Below, piece after piece: positions 1 through 5,204 of a stretch of 5,204 bases of DNA (within the stretch, counting starts at the first letter, position 1; each line of letters opens with the position of its first letter). The translations under genes were made by a program, and so were the position numbers. Below the pieces are notes generated by a model that did not search any database, was not told the origin of the DNA, and saw only the letters and a list, made by a program, of their open reading frames with translations. Origin of the DNA: an uncultured Clostridia bacterium (lineage in GTDB: Bacteria; Bacillota; Clostridia; Oscillospirales; Acutalibacteraceae); assembly GCA_937915775.1 (NCBI GenBank), contig CALGGQ010000109.1, positions 1-5,204 on the forward strand. Direction: 5' to 3'.

Positions 1-1835
1 ACACAGAGGAGGGCTACACGACTTATACCTGTACCGTCTGCGGCAATCAGTACACGGGTCCGTATATCCGCCCGTCCACTGTCGCTACAGGCGTTTGCGG
101 AGACACGATGCGCTACCGTCTGTACAGTAACGGAATGCTGCTGATTTACGGCAGCGGCAAAATGTACGATTATTTTGCGGAGGATGCACCGTGGAGCGAG
201 TATAAGGACAGCATCCGCGTGCTGAATATCTATTCCAATATTGAGGAAATCTCTCCCTACGCATTTCAGCACTGCAAAAACATTGGCAGGATTACCGTGC
301 ATGAGCAAAACGAGTGGCTGTCAACAGACGGCACCAGCCTGTATAATTTCGACCAATCCGAATTGCTGTATACCACCGTCAGGGGTGAACTGGTGCTTCC
401 CGATACCGTCAGTGCGCTGCGGCCTCAGGCGCTCGTTGCCGTGCCCGGTGTGAAGCTGCAGTCTAACGCGCATCTAACGGTAGAGAATTCTCTGGTATAT
501 GATGAAAGCGGCAATCTTCTGGCAGCGCTTTCCTCTTATAACGACAGCACACTGCTGATTCATGACAATATTCATATTCAGGACAATGCGTTTATGCTCA
601 CACGCTATCCGTCTACCTTGGAAGCGTATTGTACCAATCTTACAATCGGCACCTACGGTATCGGCTATTACTATGACGGCAGCGGTATGGTAAAGGAAAG
701 CCTGACGGTAAAAACGCTGCAGAATACGCCGGCAGCTGACTATGCAACGGAAAATGAGTTCACCCTCATAACCGATAATATCGATATGTGCGGTGACGAT
801 ATTATCTGGACATATGACAGCAAGCTGCGTAAGCTGACGCTTTACGGAAGCGGCGCGATGTATGAGTATGAATCGGCGGAGGATATTCCGTGGTACAGCG
901 TGATGAGCGGCTTGAAGGAAGTGGTTATTGACGAGAATATTACCCTTCTTTCTTCCTATGCCTTTAACCAGTCGTCACTGCTGGAATCACTGACGCTGCC
1001 TATCTCTCTGGGAGCGCCGCACGATAACACTATTTGGGAAAACTGCACGGCGCTCAAGTCGGTGCATGTAACGCAGGGTACGGGCAGATCGGATGATTAT
1101 GAGGATGCCGACGGAACGATGTACTATGTGTTTACTCCGTGGTATCTCAGCCGCAGTACCATCACCGATTTTCAGCTTGACGAAAACGTTCGCTATATCG
1201 GTAAAAGTATGTTCCGCGCCTGCTACGGCATTAAAGAGCTGACCCTGCGTCAGCCGGAGGAAATTGCGGATAATGCTTTTATGGCTTGCCGGTCGCTGAA
1301 AACTGTAACGATGTATTCCAGAGATACCGTATTCGGTAGCAATGCTTTGTTCGTGTTTAAAACCGGAACGAATTACAGCAATACCAAGCTGTACGGCTAT
1401 ATTCATGCAACGTCGCAGGATTACGCTGAAGCGCACGGTGCCGAGTTTATTCCGCTGGACGCTTTAATCGGCAGCGTAACGACCAAGAGCAATGCACCGT
1501 TTGAGGGGTTGCAGATTTACCTCGATGATACGCTCATCACTTCAACCGATGCCAACGGTGAATTCATCGCCGATACAGTGATTGATAACGGCTATTACAC
1601 GCTGTCTGTCAAAACGCACGGCGCTGTGATTTTTGAAAGCCCCGTCACCATTAACGATGAACAGGTGAGAGCGGTTATTAAGCTAAGGTATGCCGATTTT
1701 GTCAAGGATAATGTCATTAACGCAAAAGACTATGCCTTTGCGCTCCGGCGCGGGTATGACGACGGTGCGCTCTTTGACTACGGAAAAGTTGAAAGCGGCG
1801 AAAACATCGTCAGAATCCATAAGACCAAGATATGA
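1..1835 (+). CDS. Secreted BspA-like leucine-rich repeat protein with dockerin-like C-terminus (5' partial)
   Basis: Probably a cell-surface or secreted adhesion or binding protein. The frame is open from base 3, so the ATG at 108 is internal: in-frame residues before it (EEGYTTYTCTVCG) match the CxxC linker repeats common in Clostridia surface proteins. Two copies of the module CGDxxxW/Y...LxxYGSGxMYxY...PW follow, with the cysteine codons at 96 and 789. Each leads into LRR_5 repeats (SPYAF, SSYAF, GKSMF, ADNAF, each followed by a leucine/valine-rich strand). The LRR block closes with the usual cap, YIHATSQDYAEAHGAEFIPL (about 1398-1457). Next come a carboxypeptidase-regulatory-like beta domain (about 1464-1680) and one degenerate dockerin/EF-hand-type loop, DFVKDNVINAKD (about 1695-1730). 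No sortase motif or C-terminal membrane anchor is visible, and the signal peptide must lie upstream. Family assignment is secure; the ligand is unknown. The frame ends by overlapping the DUF523 gene. Confidence 0.88.
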   Translation, partial: TEEGYTTYTCTVCGNQYTGPYIRPSTVATGVCGDTMRYRLYSNGMLLIYGSGKMYDYFAEDAPWSEYKDSIRVLNIYSNIEEISPYAFQHCKNIGRITVHEQNEWLSTDGTSLYNFDQSELLYTTVRGELVLPDTVSALRPQALVAVPGVKLQSNAHLTVENSLVYDESGNLLAALSSYNDSTLLIHDNIHIQDNAFMLTRYPSTLEAYCTNLTIGTYGIGYYYDGSGMVKESLTVKTLQNTPAADYATENEFTLITDNIDMCGDDIIWTYDSKLRKLTLYGSGAMYEYESAEDIPWYSVMSGLKEVVIDENITLLSSYAFNQSSLLESLTLPISLGAPHDNTIWENCTALKSVHVTQGTGRSDDYEDADGTMYYVFTPWYLSRSTITDFQLDENVRYIGKSMFRACYGIKELTLRQPEEIADNAFMACRSLKTVTMYSRDTVFGSNALFVFKTGTNYSNTKLYGYIHATSQDYAEAHGAEFIPLDALIGSVTTKSNAPFEGLQIYLDDTLITSTDANGEFIADTVIDNGYYTLSVKTHGAVIFESPVTINDEQVRAVIKLRYADFVKDNVINAKDYAFALRRGYDDGALFDYGKVESGENIVRIHKTKI

Positions 1836-2287
1836 AAACAAGAGTGATTGTCAGCGCCTGCTTACTGGGCGAAAACTGTAAATATAACGGGGGCAACAAC
1901 CGTAACGATGCCGTGCTGGCATTGCGACGATATTTTGATGTGATTGCCGTCTGCCCCGAATGCTTCGGCAATTTGCCGGTGCCGCGTCCGCCGAGTGAAA
2001 TCAAAAACGGTCGCGTTTTCTCAAAGGACGGCAAAGACGTAACGCAAGCCTTTCTGACCGGTGCAGAGCAAACCTTGTACATTGCCAGAGAACATAACTG
2101 CCCGGCAGCCGTGCTCAAGGAGCGTTCGCCGTCCTGCGGCTACGGTGTGATTTATGACGGCAGCTTTACGGGAAAGCTGTGCAGCGGTAACGGCGTTACG
2201 GCGCAGCTGCTTGCGGATAACGGGATTGCCGTGTTCGGTGAAAACAGGGTGAATAAGCTCATTGAATTATATGCCGATGAAGGTTGA
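1832..2287 (+). CDS. DUF523 family protein (TudS/YbbK-like, probable Fe-S protein)
   Basis: A full-length single-domain DUF523 protein of 151 residues, probably cytosolic. Family motifs appear in order: VSACLLGENCKYNG (residues 7-20), CPECFGNLPVPRPPSE (41-56), the FLTGAEQ segment (74-80), VLKERSPSCGYG (94-105), and IYDGSFTGK followed by GNGVTAQLL (107-127). Cys10, Cys41 and Cys102 are the invariant family cysteines. DUF523 includes the thiouracil desulfidase TudS, where three cysteines hold a [4Fe-4S] cluster that removes sulfur from thiolated uracil. A similar cluster is inferred here, but the substrate is not known. The C-terminal DUF1722 domain found in some relatives is absent. The start ATG overlaps the upstream stop as ATGA and has no strong ribosome binding site, which suggests translational coupling to the LRR gene. 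The stop codon lies within the next promoter. Confidence 0.9.
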   Translation: MKTRVIVSACLLGENCKYNGGNNRNDAVLALRRYFDVIAVCPECFGNLPVPRPPSEIKNGRVFSKDGKDVTQAFLTGAEQTLYIAREHNCPAAVLKERSPSCGYGVIYDGSFTGKLCSGNGVTAQLLADNGIAVFGENRVNKLIELYADEG

Positions 2288-2312
2288 CACAGGAAATCCG
2301 ATGGTCTATAAT
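2284..2312 (+). promoter_or_regulatory. Perfect-consensus sigma-A/sigma-70 promoter
   Basis: The -35 box TTGACA (2284-2289) and the -10 box TATAAT (2307-2312) are separated by exactly 17 bases, so both match the housekeeping consensus at every position. There is no extended -10 TG. Transcription should start near 2319, leaving a leader of about 27 bases before the lipoprotein ATG. The -35 box overlaps the stop codon (2285-2287) of the DUF523 gene. The promoter should drive the lipoprotein and hydrolase genes strongly and constitutively; no operator-like palindrome was seen around it. Confidence 0.85.
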
Positions 2313-2333
2313 CATTGAGAGCAAATAAACTTT

Positions 2334-2340
2334 AAGGAGA
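2334..2340 (+). promoter_or_regulatory. Ribosome binding site of the lipoprotein gene
   Basis: AAGGAGA lies five bases before the ATG at 2346. It fixes that ATG as the start and fits the signal peptide that begins there. Confidence 0.85.
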
Positions 2341-2345
2341 TTATT

Positions 2346-2888
2346 ATGAAAAAACTATTAGCCATTTTAATGTGTGTATTGATGACGGTTGCTGTCTTTG
2401 CCGCCTGCAGTGCAAAGCCGCAGCAGCAGAGCGGCGGCTCCAAGAGCGATGAAGCCGCTACCTCGGATGTTGACACTTCGGAAGCGGAAGAATCGACCGG
2501 CCTTGCACTGGATGACGCCGTAATTAAGGATGCGGACGCTATCAATCTGATCAAACAGTACAGTGCCGAGGAGCTGTCACTCAGTGAAGAGGATTATGCA
2601 GCCTGCTCCTTTATGATTTCAGGTAACGGCGAAACGTTGGAAAACGACAAATATGTCAAGGTAATCGCCACGATCAAAAACGAGCAGAAGAACGGCGATA
2701 ACGTCAGCTACACCTTTGATATCAAGGGTGAATACTATATTCGCTTTGACGGCAAGCAGCTGCTGAAGAAGAATCTGGAAACCGGCGAATATACGGAAAT
2801 GGAACTGAAAGCGGTTCCGACGCAGGATACAACTGTTGCTGCCGAGAGCAGCACAGAGGCGGCTTCCGAAGAGGAAACGACGGAATAA
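2346..2888 (+). CDS. Small lipoprotein of unknown function
   Basis: A 180-residue exported lipoprotein that I cannot assign to a named family. Residues 1-20 form a classical lipoprotein signal peptide: a KK pair, a hydrophobic core, then FAA before Cys21, which would be lipidated and anchor the protein to the outer face of the membrane. Residues 22-52 are a flexible linker rich in S, Q, A, D and E. Residues of about 56-155 look like one small folded alpha+beta domain: a helix (DADAINLIKQYS), then alternating strands (KYVKVIATIKN, VSYTFDIKGEYYIRF). Its overall shape recalls small DUF4878/NTF2-like lipoproteins, but I see no diagnostic motif. Residues 158-180 are a disordered tail rich in T, S and E. 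A consensus promoter and strong ribosome binding site precede it. The hydrolase gene follows 25 bases after the stop, so the two are probably one transcript. Confidence 0.85.
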   Translation: MKKLLAILMCVLMTVAVFAACSAKPQQQSGGSKSDEAATSDVDTSEAEESTGLALDDAVIKDADAINLIKQYSAEELSLSEEDYAACSFMISGNGETLENDKYVKVIATIKNEQKNGDNVSYTFDIKGEYYIRFDGKQLLKKNLETGEYTEMELKAVPTQDTTVAAESSTEAASEEETTE

Positions 2889-2901
2889 TCTGTTTTGATG
2901 T

Positions 2902-2906
2902 GAGGT
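2902..2906 (+). promoter_or_regulatory. Ribosome binding site of the hydrolase gene
   Basis: GAGGT lies seven bases before the ATG at 2914, within the 25-base gap after the lipoprotein stop. It supports that start and a shared transcript. Confidence 0.65.
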
Positions 2907-2913
2907 AATCGCA

Positions 2914-3855
2914 ATGAAAAAATTACCTTTATTGGCTGCCGGCGCCGGTCTTGCCGCTGCCGGATTGGCGTTTTATTCCTATCTGGATTTGATGTATAAA
3001 GAGTCTATCCCGAAAGGACCTGCCAGAAGAATTCTGGAAAGCCAGACGATTACGGACGATGCACTCGCCAGAAAGTGCGCCGAAAGCATGAAATGGGTTG
3101 ACGAGCAGCCGCTCGAAACCGTTGATCTGAAAAACGACAGGGGAGAAACGCTGAAGGGCTATCTGCTGATGGCGCCGGAAAACAGCAAAACCTTTGCCGT
3201 TTTTGCACACGGTTATCGTGCGAGCTATCGCGGCGACCCGGCGAATTTTTACCGCTATTATTACGAGAAGGGAATTAACTTCTTCACCTGCGACCACACG
3301 GCGCACGGCGCCTCCGAGGGCGACTGGGTAGGCTTTGATGTTTATGAAAGCCGCGATATGCTGCTGTGGCTGAATTATCTTACTGAGCGCTTCGGCGACG
3401 ATATTCAGATTATTCTGCACGGCGTATCCATGGGCGGTGCGACGGTTTGTCAGATGGCGAACAAAGTACCCAAAAACGTGAAGCTGATTGTGGCGGACTG
3501 CCCGTATACCGGCGCTGTCGATGAATTTCTGTTTGTGGCGGAATCGTCCGGCATCAAAAAGTCGGCGCCGTATATCCTGAAGGTGATCAACGCCATGAAT
3601 AAGGGTTTGGCTGGCTATGACCTTGCCGAAACCGACGTCAGAGAAAGCGTGAAAAATGCCGGAGCGCCGATGCTTTTCGTGCACGGCACGGCGGATGATT
3701 TTGTGCCGACGAAAATGGGCAAGGAGCTTTACGAGCTTTGCAGCAGTGAAAAGGAGCTGCTGCTTGTTGATGGTGCAAAGCACGCCGAATCCGTTGTGGT
3801 AGATGCCGACGGCTATTATAAAAAGCTCGATGAAGTGATTGAAAAATATCTGTAA
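2914..3855 (+). CDS. Membrane-anchored alpha/beta hydrolase
   Basis: A 313-residue serine hydrolase of the alpha/beta-hydrolase fold, resembling Firmicutes enzymes of the YqkD type. Residues 4-23 form one hydrophobic, Ala/Gly-rich segment after KK. It has no clear cleavage site or lipobox, so it is probably an N-terminal membrane anchor. Catalytic features in order are: oxyanion-loop HGYRAS (99-104), DHTAHGASEG (127-136), nucleophile elbow GVSMGG with Ser172, the acid in HGTADDFVP (most likely Asp261), and the base His290 in GAKHAES. All three triad positions are present, so the enzyme should be active. Likely substrates are esters, lipids or acyl groups, but the sequence does not tell which. 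It is the second gene of the lipoprotein operon, and transcription ends at the hairpin just after its stop. The anchor and lipoprotein partner suggest work at the cell envelope (inference). Confidence 0.9.
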   Translation: MKKLPLLAAGAGLAAAGLAFYSYLDLMYKESIPKGPARRILESQTITDDALARKCAESMKWVDEQPLETVDLKNDRGETLKGYLLMAPENSKTFAVFAHGYRASYRGDPANFYRYYYEKGINFFTCDHTAHGASEGDWVGFDVYESRDMLLWLNYLTERFGDDIQIILHGVSMGGATVCQMANKVPKNVKLIVADCPYTGAVDEFLFVAESSGIKKSAPYILKVINAMNKGLAGYDLAETDVRESVKNAGAPMLFVHGTADDFVPTKMGKELYELCSSEKELLLVDGAKHAESVVVDADGYYKKLDEVIEKYL

Positions 3856-3859
3856 AGCT

Positions 3860-3894
3860 AAAAAAAGAACCGATTAAAAATCGGTTCTTTTTTT
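3860..3894. terminator. Bidirectional Rho-independent terminator
   Basis: A nine-base-pair stem, GAACCGATT (3867-3875) with AATCGGTTC (3879-3887), has a three-base AAA loop. Seven A bases precede it (3860-3866) and seven T bases follow it (3888-3894). Read from either strand it gives a hairpin followed by a U tract, so it can stop both the hydrolase operon (+) and the convergent membrane-protein operon (-). The last codons and TAA stop of the - strand gene lie inside it. Confidence 0.93.
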
Positions 3895-4329
3895 GATTTC
3901 ATTTTCAATTTTTTTCAGCTTTCGCTTGGTGGTCAGCCCGAGCTCAACCGTCGTTACCGTGCCGTCCTTGGTATAGAGTATAATGCTGGAATATCGCTCA
4001 ACAAAGTTCTTCTTCAGCGATACCTTGGTGTCCTTGTGGGTATCGATTTTTTCAATAGCCTCATAGGCAAAGCGGTTGTTTTCATCCAGCCCCGTGAATT
4101 CCAGTGCCGTGTCGTCAAAGCGTACGCCGTTTTTCAGCAGCTCGCGCGTGGTCAGCACCGCAACAACAAGAACAATCAGTTCAATCACCAGAAAACTGAC
4201 CGTGTAAAAATCAACTTGCTCGAGCAGCTTTTTGACCGAAAATGCACCGAGCGCAATCGCCGCGATATCAAACACAGCAACCATCATCACCGATAAAGGC
4301 GAAAGTATGCGTATCATTTTTCTATTCAT
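3874..4329 (-). CDS. Small two-helix membrane protein with C-terminal PH-like domain
   Basis: A 151-residue integral membrane protein of no named family that I recognise. Two hydrophobic segments are clear, at about residues 10-31 and 42-60, joined by a short charged loop (KKLLEQVD). The remaining ~90 residues are soluble and beta-rich (VRFDDTALEFTG, RFAYEAIEKIDTHKD, SSIILYTKDGTVTTVEL), ending in a basic, lysine-rich helix. This is the layout of bacterial PH-like (bPH2-type) membrane proteins: TM hairpin, strand with 'ALEF/TG', then the 'IxxI' strand; the soluble part is likely cytosolic. The start is fixed by AAAGGAG seven bases upstream. The gene overlaps the end of the pseudouridine synthase gene by eight bases, so it should be co-transcribed with it. 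Its stop lies in the shared terminator. Function is unknown. Confidence 0.83.
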   Translation of the reverse strand: MNRKMIRILSPLSVMMVAVFDIAAIALGAFSVKKLLEQVDFYTVSFLVIELIVLVVAVLTTRELLKNGVRFDDTALEFTGLDENNRFAYEAIEKIDTHKDTKVSLKKNFVERYSSIILYTKDGTVTTVELGLTTKRKLKKIENEIKKRTDF

Positions 4330-5204
4330 AAAACCGCTCCTTTATCGGGCAGCGCTCGCTGGTAAATTCCTTACCGCTCAGATAATTCAGTATTCCCGCG
4401 TCTGTTTGAAAATCAAAACGAAGCTTGTAGGAATACAGCTCCTGACGGTAACGTCCGTGACGGCTGCCGTATTTGCCGTCACCGAGCAGCGGGTGACCAA
4501 CGGCGGCAAGCTGAGCGCGTATCTGGTGTGTTCTGCCGGTCAGCAGTTCCACCTCCAGCAGCGAAAAACCGTCTTTTTCATCGAGCACCGTATACCGTGT
4601 TACGATTCTTTTGGCGTCGTCCGTCGGCGCGTCAAAAATCCTGACCATATTCCTGCGCTCGTCTTTCAGCAGATAACCCTGCAGGGTATCGCTTTTCTTT
4701 TGAAACGTGCCTTCGGCAATCGTCAGATAGTATTTGGCAATCTCTCTGCTTTTGATTTTGTCGTTGAGAATCGCGAGCGCCTGACGGTTTTTCACGCCGA
4801 TCACCAGACCGCCTGTGTTGCGGTCAATGCGGTTGGCAAGGGCGGGGGAAAAGCTGTTTTCCTCCTGCGGATTCCATTCCTGCTTTTCGTATAGATAGCG
4901 CTTCAAGGCGGAAACCAGCGTGTTCACGTATTCCCTGCCGTCGGGGTGGCACAGCATTCCCTGCGGCTTATCCAGCAGGAGAATGTTTTCATCCTCATAT
5001 ACAATACAGTCCAGCTTCGGTGCCTGCAGAAAGTCGTAGTGCACCGTCTTTTCCTGCAGCATCTTCACATAATTCTGCTGGCCGAAGGTCTTGCACTTGA
5101 TCGGCAGGCCGCGGTAATTCATGGTGACCGCGCTTTCCATCGCGTGGGAAAGATTATCGAGTGCGCCTTCTTTCGCCTCCTCGATCAGGCGGTCGATCGG
5201 CCCG
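4322..5204 (-). CDS. RluA-family pseudouridine synthase with atypical PhoH-like N-terminus (5' partial)
   Basis: The catalytic part converts uridine to pseudouridine in RNA, probably rRNA, in the cytoplasm. Counting the ATG at 5140 as residue 1, motifs are: IVYEDENILLLDKPQGMLCH (46-65), the active-site motif NRIDRNTGG with the catalytic Asp106 (usual form HRLDxxTSG), KYYL (136-139), TGRTHQIRAQ (201-210) and LLGDGKYG (218-225). The domain is complete to its end at 272. Which uridine it modifies cannot be read from the sequence, so no rlu letter is given. The frame is open to the window edge, and neither the ATG at 5140 nor the next ones have a ribosome binding site, so the gene probably begins outside. 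Residues before about 32 are not the S4 domain common in relatives but look like part of PhoH. The downstream membrane-protein gene overlaps it by eight bases. Confidence 0.88.
   Translation of the reverse strand, partial: GPIDRLIEEAKEGALDNLSHAMESAVTMNYRGLPIKCKTFGQQNYVKMLQEKTVHYDFLQAPKLDCIVYEDENILLLDKPQGMLCHPDGREYVNTLVSALKRYLYEKQEWNPQEENSFSPALANRIDRNTGGLVIGVKNRQALAILNDKIKSREIAKYYLTIAEGTFQKKSDTLQGYLLKDERRNMVRIFDAPTDDAKRIVTRYTVLDEKDGFSLLEVELLTGRTHQIRAQLAAVGHPLLGDGKYGSRHGRYRQELYSYKLRFDFQTDAGILNYLSGKEFTSERCPIKERFYE
4337..4343 (-). promoter_or_regulatory. Ribosome binding site of the PH-like membrane protein gene
   Basis: AAAGGAG on the - strand lies seven bases before the ATG at 4329-4327. It sits inside the coding end of the pseudouridine synthase gene, so the downstream gene can load its own ribosomes despite the overlap. 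Confidence 0.8.
5048..5204 (-). other. PhoH-like N-terminal segment fused in frame to the RluA domain
   Basis: The first ~52 codons of the open frame read as the part of PhoH that precedes its ATPase core. AKEG is followed after 25 residues by KTFGQQNYV, spaced exactly as in the Bacillus PhoH sequence I recall (AKEG-L...T-N--G--I--KT-GQ--YV, no gaps). In PhoH the P-loop GPAGTGKT follows soon after YV. Here it is absent, and the RluA sequence (YDFLQAP then the YEDEN motif) takes over near 5045. The comparison is from memory. Alternatives are an assembly chimera or a diverged RluA N-terminus. Confidence 0.6.

Noticed and set aside
108..110. ATG at 108 as the true start of the LRR protein
   Set aside because: The frame is open back to base 3 and encodes family-typical residues (a CxxC linker and the CGD of the first module), and no ribosome binding site precedes this ATG.
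987..1436. Open frame of 149 codons opposite the LRR gene
   Set aside because: Arg- and Ile-rich non-descript translation lying wholly inside a well-supported LRR coding region.
2929..3783. Long open frame of 284 codons opposite the hydrolase gene
   Set aside because: The translation shows no domain motif, and the hydrolase on the + strand has a full catalytic triad. It is a codon-use shadow.
4232..4894. Open frame of 220 codons on the + strand opposite the pseudouridine synthase
   Set aside because: It spans two confident - strand genes, has no recognisable motif and no ribosome binding site; a shadow frame.
5023..5059. Two CCTGCAG copies, 30 bases apart, flanking the PhoH/RluA junction as a possible recombination scar
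   Set aside because: The same seven bases occur again at about 4678 in the same gene and CTGCAG is frequent elsewhere as Leu-Gln codons, so the pair is not significant by itself.
5138..5140. ATG at 5140 (- strand) as the start of the pseudouridine synthase
   Set aside because: There is no purine-rich ribosome binding site ahead of it, and the open frame continues to the window edge with PhoH-like residues.

Overview
This window looks like the chromosome of a gut-type Clostridia bacterium (Ruminococcaceae/Oscillospirales-like). The evidence is a BspA-type leucine-rich repeat surface protein with a dockerin-like tail, an S/T/E-rich lipoprotein, strong AAGGAG-type ribosome binding sites, a sigma-A consensus promoter and moderate base composition. 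This placement is inferred from protein style, not from a marker gene. No RNA gene, CRISPR array, insertion sequence or prophage gene was seen. No gap longer than about 60 bases lacks a gene.

The left half is read on the + strand. It starts inside a large secreted LRR_5/dockerin-like protein whose 5' end lies outside the window. Its stop codon overlaps the start of a DUF523 (TudS/YbbK-like) gene by four bases (ATGA). The DUF523 stop codon lies inside the -35 box of a perfect-consensus promoter (TTGACA, 17-base spacer, TATAAT). That promoter drives a two-gene operon: a small lipoprotein of unknown function, then a membrane-anchored alpha/beta hydrolase. The operon ends at a symmetric hairpin with A and T tracts on either side.

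The right half is read on the - strand and converges on the same hairpin, which therefore serves both directions. The order of transcription is an RluA-family pseudouridine synthase and then, overlapping it by eight bases, a small two-helix membrane protein with a cytosolic PH-like or beta-rich domain.

The most unusual feature is at the right edge. The RluA-type frame stays open to the window end. Its first ~50 residues are not the S4 domain expected there. They resemble the stretch of PhoH just before the Walker A loop (AKEG, then KT-GQ--YV). The window therefore seems to hold an in-frame join of a PhoH N-terminal part to an RluA catalytic domain, lacking both the PhoH P-loop and the RluA S4 domain. 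It is either a real gene fusion or deletion scar, or an assembly chimera. The remaining genes look intact and ordinary, and I see no convincing new multi-gene system.
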